DNA of 64,000 bases, taken from CBDEGU01 sp965238045 (GTDB lineage: Bacteria; Acidobacteriota; Terriglobia; Bryobacterales; UBA6623). A model generated the notes under the pieces. The model searched no databases. It was not told the origin of the DNA and saw only the letters and a program-made list of their open reading frames with translations. A program made the position numbers and the translations under genes. Shown piece after piece: positions 1-8,257 of this stretch. The stretch covers positions 1,426,001-1,490,000 of the forward strand of contig CBDEGU010000012.1 of assembly GCA_965238045.1 (NCBI GenBank), given 5' to 3'. Each line of letters opens with the position of its first letter. Positions within the stretch are counted from its first letter, which is position 1.

Positions 1-827
1 ATGGTCGCCTCAAGCTGGCTCTTGGCCGAGCGCGTCGGCGGCGAGTCAAAGGCGTTGGAGAACCAGCGGGTGAAGCGCACGCCGGGGACGACGCGCACGC
101 CGACGTCATCAATGAGCTGGAAGCCGACACCGACGACGGCGCCGAGCGAGACCCGATGCGCCGGCACGGCCGGTGTCGCGTCGCAGCACTCATCGGTCTC
201 TTCGACGTCGAGGTCGGTGATGGAGAAGCTTGTCGATGTCGATGAGCGGACATTGCCGATCCGGCGGATCGCCAGACCACCTTCGAAGAACGCGCGCGCG
301 CCGCGCTCGCGCCGATCCTTGGCGAAATAGCGGATCAGGACAGGCGTCTCCCAAATGGTGGCGCGGGTCTTCTCGATCGTAGTGACCAGTTCGGTTTGCA
401 GAATCTCGTTGGTGAACGGATCGACGAGATCGGTGATCACATCCGTCGTTTCGGTATAGGCGGCGCGGCGAAACAGGAAATCGAGCCCAACGGCAAAGCG
501 GTCATTGACCAAGAACTGGGTCGTGATGCCGCCGCCGAGCCGGCGCGCGGTCGCCTTGGTCTCGGCCAGTACCTGCACGAGGTTGCCGACGGGCGAGGTA
601 AGATTTCCGCTATCCATTTGCTGCAACGGGAGCACGCTGAAACGACCGCCGACCGAAAAGCGCCGCACATAGGCCGGCAAGGCTTCACCTTCCTCGTCGT
701 CCTCGATATCGACGGGTGCTTGAGCGCGCAGTGCCGGGCTCACGGGCGCGCAAAGCGCCAAGAGGCAGAGCAGGACCGAAAAACCGGCTCTAGCGGTACA
801 TTGGCGGAAAAATGGCTTGGATCGCAT
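1..827 (-). CDS. Outer-membrane beta-barrel protein, C-terminus beyond the left edge
   Basis: An open frame read on minus from the ATG at 825-827 runs 275 codons to the window edge without a stop. The N-terminus has basic residues, then a hydrophobic stretch (FSVLLCLLALCAPVSPA) and an ALRAQA-type cleavage site, so it is exported. After an acidic linker (DIEDDEEGEA) the chain alternates polar and hydrophobic residues in short strands (RRFSVGGRFSVLP, RFAVGLDFLFRRA, HRVSLGAVVGVGFQL), as in OmpW/PorT-like outer-membrane barrels. Exact family and ligand cannot be told from the part seen. It lies downstream of rel on the same strand, about 430 bases away, so it probably has its own promoter. The barrel call is inference from the signal peptide and strand pattern. 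Confidence 0.7.
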   Translation of the reverse strand, partial: MRSKPFFRQCTARAGFSVLLCLLALCAPVSPALRAQAPVDIEDDEEGEALPAYVRRFSVGGRFSVLPLQQMDSGNLTSPVGNLVQVLAETKATARRLGGGITTQFLVNDRFAVGLDFLFRRAAYTETTDVITDLVDPFTNEILQTELVTTIEKTRATIWETPVLIRYFAKDRRERGARAFFEGGLAIRRIGNVRSSTSTSFSITDLDVEETDECCDATPAVPAHRVSLGAVVGVGFQLIDDVGVRVVPGVRFTRWFSNAFDSPPTRSAKSQLEAT

Positions 828-1256
828 GGAACTCCCAATGAGCTTCTGGTCGCGTCAGAACTGGAGTGTAGACAACGGAGAGGGACGTAACCGGCGATTC
901 CGCCGGAGGAACAACGAACGGCACTCTCAAATATAGCAACACGGCCGATGAACGCGGGTCAAGTCCGGCGCCGGCCGGCGGCGACAGCTGTTGCGGTCCG
1001 ACGGCGGCTTGTGATGATGATTGTTACCGATCAAGGGATTGTTACGCATCAATGTCACCAGAGGGTTCGCCGGAGCCGTCATCTACGCCGTAAACTCTTC
1101 CCTTTCGCCCGCCGCGCGCCTCGCGGGCGTCGGCCGGCGTGGCGCGGGAAACCCAGCCGCGAAAGGCCGGTTGGGCCAAGGCAAGACACAGGACTCACTC
1201 GTCAGACCCGAAGCGATAGCTGGACAGCAGTGTAGCCAGGCAGATTGCCGCCAGAC
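828..1256. other. Intergenic stretch between rel and the outer-membrane gene
   Basis: These 429 bases separate the rel stop from the start of the left-edge gene. Open frames on plus at 948-1235 and 1021-1260 have Arg-rich, low-complexity translations without family resemblance and no convincing ribosome site, so I do not call them. The stretch probably holds the promoter and leader of the outer-membrane gene. I see no strong hairpin followed by a T run. Confidence 0.5.
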
Positions 1257-3470
1257 TTAGGGCCGGTAGCCTCGGGTCACTTCGCGCACGCTTGGAACGT
1301 GGCGCATCGAAGCGGTTATCTTGTCAAGCTGGCTGACATCGCGCACCGCGATCAGCATCTCAACAACGGCGGGTCCGCTAGACTCCTTCGTGCGACTGAC
1401 GACCTTCAAGATATTCACGTCATCGTTGGAGAGGATATTCGTAAGATCGCTCAGCAGTCCGGGGCGGTCGTCGGCGTAGATCAGCACACGCGCCTGATAG
1501 AGCAGTCCGTCCGTGGTCGCCCACTCCACTTCGATGCGCCGCTCGGCTTCATACATTAGGTTTTCGACGTTGGGGCAGTTTCGCGAGTGGACAGCGACTC
1601 CTTTGCCGCGGGTCACATAGCCGACGATGGGTTCGCCGCGGATCGGACTACAGCAGCGGGCACGATAGACCAGAACATCGTCGATACCCTTGACGATGAG
1701 CGCATCACTCTCGCGGTTGGTGCTCCGGCTCTTGGGCGCGCCGGTGGCCTCGGCGAAGGTCGGCGTCGTCTGGGGGGAATCCTCTTCCGGAGCCAGTTTC
1801 GAGAGCACTTGGCGCGCGGAAAAGCGTCCATAACCGAGACCGGCGTACAGGTCGCCGGGCTGCGAATAGCCGTAGTCGCGGCAAACCTTGGCAAGAGTTT
1901 CAGGCGCGACGTTTTTGAGCGACACACGCAGGCGGCGCGCTTCCTTCTCAAGCAGCTTGTGACCAATCTCCTCGGCCTTTTTCCGGCGCTCTGTGTTAAG
2001 CCAGTGCTTGATCTTGTTACGGGCCCGAGAGGTTTTCACCAGGTTCAGCCAGTCGCTGCTCGGAGAATGACCGGCTTGGGTTAGGATCTCGATGATGTCT
2101 CCGTTGTGGAGGTGGTACTTCAACGGAACGATGCGGCCGTGACTCTTCGCGCCGACGCAGCGGTGGCCCACCTCGGTGTGAATGGCGTAGGCGAAATCAA
2201 CAGGCGTCGCGCCGCGGGGAAGCACCAGAAGTTTGCCTTGGGGCGTAAATACATATACCTCTTCCGGATAGAGGTCGACCTTCAGCGTGGAGAGGAAATC
2301 GCTGGGGTCCTCCACATCCCGCTGCCATTCAAGAAGCTGCCGCAGCCAGGCCATTCGTTCATCGTCGACATCGGCCCCAACGCGGCCCTCCTTGTATTTC
2401 CAGTGCGCGCAGATACCCTGTTCGGCCATCCGGTGCATCTCGCCGGTGCGGATCTGCACCTCGAAGGTCTGGCCCTGATCGGAGATCACCGAGGTATGTA
2501 ATGACTGATAGAGATTCGGCCGCGGCATGGCGATGAAATCTTTAATGCGCCCCGGCACGGGCCGCCACTGGCTGTGGATCATCCCCAGCGCCGCGTAGCA
2601 GTTTTTCACCGAATCGGTAATCACGCGCAAGGCGAGCAGGTCGTAGACTTGATCCAAAGTGATGCGCTGACGCTTGAGCTTCTGGTGTACGGAATAGGCC
2701 CGCTTGATGCGGGCCTCAATGCGAACCGGAATCTCGGCATCGGCGAGCTTGCGCGCAAGCGCCGTCTGCATCTGTTCAAGAAAGTCCTCTCCGGCCTGGC
2801 GATTCGAGTCAATATAACTCTTGATCTTCTCGTACGCCTCGGGTTCGAGATACCGAAAAGCCAGATCGGCAAGTTCTCCGCGCACCTTGCCCATGCCCAG
2901 ACGCAGGGCGATGGGTGCGTAGATCTCCGCCGTCTCGCGAGCGATCAGAAGTTGTTTGTCCGGGTTCAGATACTCCAGCGTCCGCATGTTGTGGAGCCGG
3001 TCGGTCAGTTTGACGAGGATGACGCGAATATCCTTGACCATGGCCAAGAGCAGCTTGCGGTAGTTCTCGGCCTGGTGGGCTTCCGAGGATGAGTAATTGA
3101 TGCGGCTGAGCTTGGTGACGCCGTCGATGCACTCGGCGACGTCGGCGCCGAAACGTTCCTCGATCTCGTGAATGTGTACGGCCGTGTCCTCGACGACATC
3201 ATGCAGGAGGCCCGTGATGAGCGAGGTGCGATCGAGCCGCATCTCGGCGAGAATGTAAGCGACGGCCAGGGGGTGAACGACAAAAGGCTCGCCGGACTTG
3301 CGTTTCTGGCCCCGGTGGCATTCCACCGCGAATTCAAACGCCTGCCGGATTAGACGAAGATCTTCCTCCGGGTGCTGTGTCTCGCGCAGCTTGGCTTCCA
3401 GCTTGCGAAAACCCGCCGCGACGGGATCGGAGTTCCCGGTGGGATCGGCGGCGATGGTCTGGCTGGACAT
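1257..3470 (-). CDS. rel: Bifunctional (p)ppGpp synthetase/hydrolase, Rel/SpoT family
   Basis: The 737-residue length and domain order are those of full RelA/SpoT homologues, the cytosolic enzymes that make and degrade the stringent-response alarmone. The HD hydrolase domain covers about 45-160, with His52, the HD pair in LLHDVVEDT (about 90-91) and KLTDRLHNMRTL. The synthetase domain is at about 245-345, with GRIKDFIAMPRPNLYQSLHT and the acidic EVQIRT motif. The RIKD sequence matches the RXKD motif of bifunctional enzymes rather than the EXDD of synthetase-only RelA. A TGS domain follows at about 400-463 and a C-terminal ACT domain at about 665-737. The hydrolase residues are intact, so both activities are expected. 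An IS1595 element sits about 100 bases upstream and may have separated the gene from older promoter sequence. Confidence 0.96.
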   Translation of the reverse strand: MSSQTIAADPTGNSDPVAAGFRKLEAKLRETQHPEEDLRLIRQAFEFAVECHRGQKRKSGEPFVVHPLAVAYILAEMRLDRTSLITGLLHDVVEDTAVHIHEIEERFGADVAECIDGVTKLSRINYSSSEAHQAENYRKLLLAMVKDIRVILVKLTDRLHNMRTLEYLNPDKQLLIARETAEIYAPIALRLGMGKVRGELADLAFRYLEPEAYEKIKSYIDSNRQAGEDFLEQMQTALARKLADAEIPVRIEARIKRAYSVHQKLKRQRITLDQVYDLLALRVITDSVKNCYAALGMIHSQWRPVPGRIKDFIAMPRPNLYQSLHTSVISDQGQTFEVQIRTGEMHRMAEQGICAHWKYKEGRVGADVDDERMAWLRQLLEWQRDVEDPSDFLSTLKVDLYPEEVYVFTPQGKLLVLPRGATPVDFAYAIHTEVGHRCVGAKSHGRIVPLKYHLHNGDIIEILTQAGHSPSSDWLNLVKTSRARNKIKHWLNTERRKKAEEIGHKLLEKEARRLRVSLKNVAPETLAKVCRDYGYSQPGDLYAGLGYGRFSARQVLSKLAPEEDSPQTTPTFAEATGAPKSRSTNRESDALIVKGIDDVLVYRARCCSPIRGEPIVGYVTRGKGVAVHSRNCPNVENLMYEAERRIEVEWATTDGLLYQARVLIYADDRPGLLSDLTNILSNDDVNILKVVSRTKESSGPAVVEMLIAVRDVSQLDKITASMRHVPSVREVTRGYRP

Positions 3471-3513
3471 GTGCGTCTGGTCCGGCCGGGATCCGCGCGT
3501 TCAAACGCAGAAA

Positions 3514-3529
3514 CGCCCCGAAGGGGGCG
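3514..3529 (-). terminator. Candidate intrinsic terminator upstream of rel
   Basis: On minus this reads CGCCCC-CTTC-GGGGCG followed by TTTCTGCGTTT, a six-pair GC stem with a short loop and a weak T tract. It lies after the tonB-exb-TPR genes and before rel in the transcription direction, so it could end that operon. The IS1595 element now lies between the TPR gene and this hairpin. A TATAAT sequence on minus (3564 to 3559) just upstream could be a -10 element for rel, but no good -35 fits. Confidence 0.5.
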
Positions 3530-3570
3530 AGGTCGGATTCGCGACCCCCTCAGGGCTTATTATAAATGCA

Positions 3571-4607
3571 GATGGGTATTCACTTGACTCAGGTATTTTG
3601 AAATGGCCCCTACATGTTGTGGTTGTCCGTAGCGCGTGTTGCGGTGCCTCCGACCAGCGACTTGTAGGGCGCCGGTTGGACGGCGACGGCCTGCTGAACC
3701 AGGCGGTAGAAGAGCTTGCCTCGGCTTCTGGACTTGCGGCGGTTGAAGCGGAAGGTGAATTCGTCGAGGTAGTAGTCGAGATGCTCGTGGCTGACGGCTC
3801 CTTGATGCGTACCCAGTATCCAACGCTTCAGTAACGACACCACGCGATGCACGCGGGGGAGCAGTTGAGAGGCTCGTGCCGGTTGCCCGTCCAGGTAGCT
3901 CACCTCGTGGCGATAGCCGTCGCTTTCGAGTGGCTCGTATCCCAGCCAGCCGTCCGTGTGGACCACGCTGCCGGGTTCGACCGACTCGCCGACGAAGGCC
4001 ATCAAGCTGTCCCCAGAGGCGTTCGGAATCGTGCGCATCCGAACTCGTCCGATGCCGGCGCCATCTTCCTCGGCCGCTACTACAATCAGCGCTTTCGCGT
4101 CGGTTTGGCGGCCCCGCACGCCCTCCTCCAGGGCTCCTAAGTAAGTCTCGTCAACCTCAACGCGCCCGCTGAGGCGATCACGTCCGGGCCGCACCATAGC
4201 GCGCCGAAGCTTGTGCAACCAAGTCCAGGCCGTCTTGTAGCTGCCCAGGCCCAACACCCGCTGCAATCCCAATGCACTCGCCCCGTTCTTCTGGCTGGTG
4301 AGCCACCACATTGCTCGAAACCAACTCTGGAGCGGCTTGCGGGTGTCTTGAAAGATTGTGCCTGCTGTCGCCGAAGCTTGATGCCCGCAGCTTGCACACT
4401 GCAGCAGCACCGTGCGCACCGCCCAGGTTTTGTCATGCCCGCATCGCGGACAACGAAAACCCTCCGGCCAGCGGAGTTGACACAGATACTCCCGACAGGC
4501 CTGCTCGCTAGCGAAACGCGCCTCGAACTCGGCCAAATTCCGGGGATAATCTTCCATCGCCCAAGATCCTACATCTTGGGGTCACCTGAGTCAAGTAAAT
4601 ACCCATC
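3571..4607 (-). mobile_element. IS1595-family insertion sequence, complete
   Basis: The 1037-bp element is bounded by 24-bp inverted repeats, GATGGGTATT(C/T)ACTTGACTCAGGT, with one mismatch between the ends. It is flanked by a perfect 8-bp direct repeat TAAATGCA at 3563-3570 and 4608-4615. Eight-bp target duplications are characteristic of IS1595. It carries one transposase gene on minus that fills nearly the whole element. It sits between the TPR lipoprotein gene, whose stop is 17 bases from the right end, and rel. Intact ends, an unbroken transposase and an unmutated duplication suggest a recent insertion and a possibly active copy. Confidence 0.93.
3610..4557 (-). CDS. IS1595-family transposase
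   Basis: This 315-residue protein should catalyse transposition of the surrounding element. The N-terminal third carries a zinc ribbon (CPRCGHDKTW, then LLQCASCGHQAS) followed by TIFQDTRKPLQSWFRAMWWL, the hallmark start of IS1595 transposases. The DDE-type core includes VDETYLG, HTDGWLGY and FRFNRRKSRSRGKLFYRL near the C-terminus. The frame is unbroken and of normal family length. The gene ends 39 bases from one inverted repeat and starts 50 bases from the other. Confidence 0.94.
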   Translation of the reverse strand: MEDYPRNLAEFEARFASEQACREYLCQLRWPEGFRCPRCGHDKTWAVRTVLLQCASCGHQASATAGTIFQDTRKPLQSWFRAMWWLTSQKNGASALGLQRVLGLGSYKTAWTWLHKLRRAMVRPGRDRLSGRVEVDETYLGALEEGVRGRQTDAKALIVVAAEEDGAGIGRVRMRTIPNASGDSLMAFVGESVEPGSVVHTDGWLGYEPLESDGYRHEVSYLDGQPARASQLLPRVHRVVSLLKRWILGTHQGAVSHEHLDYYLDEFTFRFNRRKSRSRGKLFYRLVQQAVAVQPAPYKSLVGGTATRATDNHNM

Positions 4608-4624
4608 TAAATGCAATCTGCTGA

Positions 4625-5431
4625 TTAGAAAGCCTCTTGCGTGCTGGCCTCCGCCTTGCGTTTCTTCGTGTCGAGGGCATTCTGGACCATTTCATCGGCC
4701 ATCATGGAGTACTGATCGTACTCTTCCTTGCTTTCGCCCAGGTCCGCGCGCTCGCGGTAGAGCAGATTCACGTAGGCCATGGCGTCATCATAGTCCGGAT
4801 CGATCTCGATGGCCTTCTTGAGAGCATCGAGTCCTTCCTCGATCAGGGGAATATTTTCCTCGGCTAGTTCTTCGCGCGCTTCTTGGTCTTTGATGGGACC
4901 CGGATCTTCGGGCTTCATGCCGAGGCTAGCGCGAAGTTCGATTCGCGGCTGATAGGTCTGCGTCCAATTGATCACGCCAATGGTATAGAGCGCCTCTTTG
5001 TTATCGGGGTGCTTGGCAAGAAGCTTCTGATAAGACTCCTTGGATGACTCCAGCTCGCTCATGTTGAAATACAAGGAGGCAATGCTTTGCAAGGCCAGCT
5101 GATTTTCGTCGTCCATGAGGAGCACATCCCCAAAGCCATCCAGAGCCTGCTGGGCCAGTTCCCGGTTTTCGTCGGATTCCCCGCCCGGGATGTACTGCAT
5201 CATATAGGAGTAAGCCCGGTAGGACTTCGCGTCGATCAGCGTGGGATCGAGTTCGATTGCCTTCGTAAAATACTCCACGGCGTTTGGATAGTTCGCCGCG
5301 GTAAACGACTTTACGCCCTCATTCAGCTGGTTGCGCGCGCGGAGGTAATTGATCTTCTCCTGACACCCGGTCAAACCAAGGGCCGCGGAAATCAGAAAAA
5401 TCGCACCTAGACTCGATTTCATCATTTTCAT
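4625..5431 (-). CDS. TPR-repeat lipoprotein at the end of the tonB-exb operon
   Basis: I start the gene at the ATG at 5431, which gives a lipoprotein signal (MKMMKSSLGAIF, lipobox LTGC) and has a GGAG about 8 bases upstream; an upstream ATG at 5494 would add 21 residues ahead of the signal. The 268-residue chain contains tetratricopeptide-like helical pairs: ANYPNAVEYFTKAIELDPT, then a block with EALYTIGVINW, then ALKKAIEIDPDYDDAMAYVN. TPR repeats mediate protein contacts, so it may be an envelope-anchored scaffold, possibly linked to the TonB complex encoded just upstream; that link is inferred from position only. The IS1595 element begins 17 bases after the stop. Confidence 0.85.
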   Translation of the reverse strand: MKMMKSSLGAIFLISAALGLTGCQEKINYLRARNQLNEGVKSFTAANYPNAVEYFTKAIELDPTLIDAKSYRAYSYMMQYIPGGESDENRELAQQALDGFGDVLLMDDENQLALQSIASLYFNMSELESSKESYQKLLAKHPDNKEALYTIGVINWTQTYQPRIELRASLGMKPEDPGPIKDQEAREELAEENIPLIEEGLDALKKAIEIDPDYDDAMAYVNLLYRERADLGESKEEYDQYSMMADEMVQNALDTKKRKAEASTQEAF

Positions 5432-5514
5432 ATCTCGTACTCCATGACGGCGCCCGAACGAAATTAAACCGAACACTCGGTGATCAGACGGCAACGCTGG
5501 TTTGAGGCTCGGTG

Positions 5515-5940
5515 CTAGCCACCCGAGCCCAGGTCTTCGGTAAGCAGACCGACCTTATCGACGCCGGCGCCCTTTGCGATATCAATAATATCGGCCACAT
5601 CGCGAAAGTCCAGGGAAGGATCGCCCCTCACGAACATGACGCGCTCGGCGCGCGTTTTGAAGATCTCCTGCAGCCGGCTCCCGAGAAGATCCTTGCTCGA
5701 CGGGTCGCGATTGATCAGAATGCTCTTGTCCGCGTTCACCGAGACCACAACTGTTCTGCTATTCGGATCCGCCGGTTGCGGGTTGTCGTTTGGCTGCGGT
5801 ACCAGCGCCTCCAGGCCCTTGGGCGTCAGCGGTGTGATGACCATGAAAATGATCAACAAGACGAGCAACACATCGATCATCGGCGTCATATTGATCGCCG
5901 TCATCGGACCGCCACTGCCACTCATTGCGTCCATCGACAT
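5515..5940 (-). CDS. ExbD/TolR-family biopolymer transport protein (second copy)
   Basis: A 141-residue protein with the ExbD layout: a short cytoplasmic N-terminus, one membrane helix (MTPMIDVLLVLLIIFMVITP) with the conserved Asp that takes part in proton conduction, and a periplasmic domain. It works with ExbB to couple proton-motive force to TonB. An AGGAGGG ribosome site lies 8 bases ahead of the ATG at 5940. It follows another exbD by about 45 bases and precedes the TPR gene, so all are probably one operon. The two ExbD copies differ outside the membrane helix and may form mixed dimers. Confidence 0.92.
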   Translation of the reverse strand: MSMDAMSGSGGPMTAINMTPMIDVLLVLLIIFMVITPLTPKGLEALVPQPNDNPQPADPNSRTVVVSVNADKSILINRDPSSKDLLGSRLQEIFKTRAERVMFVRGDPSLDFRDVADIIDIAKGAGVDKVGLLTEDLGSGG

Positions 5941-5985
5941 AAAAATACCCTCCTCTTTCCTCTTTCGGCTCGGCCACGCCCCCGG

Positions 5986-6435
5986 CTATTGTACGGTGGC
6001 CGACCGGCGCTCCTCGAGCTTATCGGTAATCAGGCCGACCTGGTCGCAACCAACGCCGCGCAGAATATTGACGACTTCCACGACACGCTCATAGCGGGCA
6101 CGGGAATCGCTCTTGAGGTATACCGTCTTGTCGATCCGGTTGTCGATCACGTCCTTGATCTCCCTGCCCAGTTGCGCCTCTTCGATACGCGACTTTCCAA
6201 GAAAGATGCTGCCATCTCGGGCGACCGCGACCACCAGGGCATCGTCATGGTCCGCCGCGTCCATCGCGATGTGATTACGCGTTCGGACGAGATCGACACT
6301 GACGCCTTTGCTGAGCATGGGCGTAATGACCATGAAAATGATCAGCATAACGAGCATGACGTCCACCATCGGCGTGACGTTGATGTCGTTGATGGCTCCC
6401 CCCGTTTTATGTTTTTTGGGCGTCTTTTTTAGCAT
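5986..6435 (-). CDS. exbD: ExbD/TolR-family biopolymer transport protein (first copy)
   Basis: I place the start at 6435 (MLKKTPKKHKTGG), which has AAGGAGG 9 bases upstream; the longer frame from 6537 overlaps the end of exbB. The 149-residue product has the membrane helix VTPMVDVMLVMLIIFMVITP with the conserved Asp, and a periplasmic domain with YLKSDSRARYERVVEVV, a typical ExbD sequence. It belongs to the inner-membrane motor that energises TonB-dependent uptake through the outer membrane. It sits between exbB and the second exbD. Confidence 0.93.
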   Translation of the reverse strand: MLKKTPKKHKTGGAINDINVTPMVDVMLVMLIIFMVITPMLSKGVSVDLVRTRNHIAMDAADHDDALVVAVARDGSIFLGKSRIEEAQLGREIKDVIDNRIDKTVYLKSDSRARYERVVEVVNILRGVGCDQVGLITDKLEERRSATVQ

Positions 6436-6555
6436 CCGGTCATTCCTCCTTCCGCTTCGGCGGACAGAACAAGCGGTCTGGCTGAACTCAGCCGCCCCTC
6501 CTCGCTCCGCTCCGCATGCCCGGCTGCCGCCGGGCATGAAGCCTTGTTTGCCAGC

Positions 6556-7284
6556 CTAGCCGGCCACCGTCTTCTGCGTTTTCTTCAAGAAGTAGTCCAC
6601 CAGCTCGGAACTGGAGTTGTCCATCTCGACGTCGAAGGCCTCCACTTTCGAGTTGAAGTAGTTGTACATCCAAACGGCCGGAATCGCGACGAAGAGCCCG
6701 ATAGCCGTGGCGACCAGAGCCTCGGAGATGCCGCCGGCCACCGCGCCAAGACCAGTGGACTTTTCCGAGGCGATCCCCTCGAAGGCGTTGATGATACCGA
6801 CCACGGTTCCAAATAGGCCCACAAACGGCGCCGTGGAACCAATCGTCGCGAGGCCGCTGAGGCCGCGATTGAGTTCGGCGTGCGTAATGGCCTGAGCGCG
6901 GTCGAGCGCCCGCTGGGACGCTTCAATCGTTTCACCGGGAATGTCCGAACTCATCCCGTGCGCTTGGAATTCCTGCAGGCCCGCTGAAACGACCTTGGCG
7001 AGATGGCTCTTTTTGTAACGCTCGGAAACCTTGACGGCTTCGTCGAGCTTTCCTTCCCGCAGGGCGCCAGCAACCGCGGGAGCATAACTCCGGGACTGTT
7101 TGTTCGCGGCGCTGAAGGCCATATAACGATCGATCATGACGCCGATCGACCAAGCCGACATGAGAAACAGAAGAACAACAACCGCGCGGGCCGCCAATCC
7201 CATCTGGTTCCACATCGAAACCATATCGAACCCGACTTCTGCTTGCAATAAAAACATGCCCCATACGGATAACTCACCAAACAT
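6556..7284 (-). CDS. exbB: ExbB/TolQ-family proton channel protein
   Basis: The 242-residue protein has the MotA/TolQ/ExbB layout: an N-terminal membrane helix (about 30-52, AVVVLLFLMSAWSIGVMIDR), a cytoplasmic loop, and two further helices around ATIGSTAPFVGLFGTVVGII and EALVATAIGLFVAIPAVW. The GSTAPFVGLFGTVVGI motif is the family signature. It assembles with ExbD as the proton-driven motor for TonB. A strong AGAGGAGG ribosome site precedes the ATG at 7284. The gene lies between tonB and exbD on the same strand. Confidence 0.95.
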   Translation of the reverse strand: MFGELSVWGMFLLQAEVGFDMVSMWNQMGLAARAVVVLLFLMSAWSIGVMIDRYMAFSAANKQSRSYAPAVAGALREGKLDEAVKVSERYKKSHLAKVVSAGLQEFQAHGMSSDIPGETIEASQRALDRAQAITHAELNRGLSGLATIGSTAPFVGLFGTVVGIINAFEGIASEKSTGLGAVAGGISEALVATAIGLFVAIPAVWMYNYFNSKVEAFDVEMDNSSSELVDYFLKKTQKTVAG

Positions 7285-7394
7285 AAGAACTTCCTCCTCT
7301 GAGAATCAAATTCGTTCGTTTCGCGAACAGCCCGCCAGCGCCAGCAAGAACCGAAGGGTGGCCTTCGCGTCAAAAAATATGCCGCGTTCCAAAC

Positions 7395-8141
7395 TCAACC
7401 GCTGAGCGAGAAGATCACGTCAATCTGGGTTACCACTTCCACCGGCGTGTTGTTAAGCAACGTCGGCTTATAGCGCCACTGCTTCACCGCCTGTAGCGCG
7501 GCTGGCACCAAGAGCGGATGGCCACTGAGCACTTTCAGCTCTTGTACCATGCCGTTCTTGGCAATAATGGCGGTGAGCTTGACGACTCCCGATATCCTCG
7601 CCTGACGCGCCAGCGGGGGGTATCGCGGCAGCACTTGTTTCGCCAGCCGGGCTTTCTGCACACTGCCTCCGACTCGAATTCTCTTCGGCGTCGGCGGCGG
7701 AGCTTTCTTGACCACCGGGGGCGGGGGCGGGGCGACTAGCGGAACATTCGAAATAATCCCGCCGATTATACCGCCGAGCTGACCGCCGACGGTCCCTCCC
7801 GGCACGCCGCCGACCACGCCGGCGATCGTCGCGGCCGGAATATCCGCCTCCTGGATGATCGCGACCTGATCAGGAATCTCGGTTGGCTGAGTAAGCGTTC
7901 CAGCGTCAAATTCACGGGGAATCACCTTCTGCACCAAAGCCGCGGGTGGCGGCGGTGGTGGCGGCGGCGGCGGCGGCGCGACAAGAAACGTCATCAACTC
8001 CGCCGCCGGCAATTCGTAGTAGTCGAGCAGCGGGATAAGGACCAACACTGCGACCCCCACCGCCTGTAGACAGAAAGACACCACCACCGCCCAGCGTGCC
8101 TTCTTTTTTCCGTGCATCGCTTTCAGGCTATCTCCAAACAT
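7395..8141 (-). CDS. tonB: TonB energy transducer
   Basis: This 248-residue protein has the TonB plan: a cytoplasmic start, one membrane helix (about 17-40, WAVVVSFCLQAVGVAVLVLI), a proline-rich periplasmic spacer with an 11-proline run, a Gly-rich stretch (about 105-130), and a C-terminal TonB domain (about 165-248) with LPRYPPLARQARISGVVKL and AVKQWRYKPTLLNN. It carries energy from ExbBD to outer-membrane receptors. GAGGGG precedes the ATG at 8141. No TonB-dependent receptor is encoded in the window, so its partner is elsewhere. Confidence 0.94.
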   Translation of the reverse strand: MFGDSLKAMHGKKKARWAVVVSFCLQAVGVAVLVLIPLLDYYELPAAELMTFLVAPPPPPPPPPPPAALVQKVIPREFDAGTLTQPTEIPDQVAIIQEADIPAATIAGVVGGVPGGTVGGQLGGIIGGIISNVPLVAPPPPPVVKKAPPPTPKRIRVGGSVQKARLAKQVLPRYPPLARQARISGVVKLTAIIAKNGMVQELKVLSGHPLLVPAALQAVKQWRYKPTLLNNTPVEVVTQIDVIFSLSG

Positions 8142-8257
8142 GATTCTGCCCCTCGCTAAAATTCACCTTCCACATCGTTCCCGGCCGATTCAGTTTCCCT
8201 TAACGGCCCTATCCTAAACCTATTCGAGGCCCGAGCGCAACTGCCTCGTTTTCGCAT

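Noticed and set aside
948..1260. Short plus-strand frames after rel
   Set aside because: Arg-rich translations without family resemblance or ribosome sites; usual background in high-GC DNA.
7950..7980. GC-rich repeat tract in tonB as a possible repeat array
   Set aside because: It simply encodes the proline run typical of TonB; no spacer or array structure is present.
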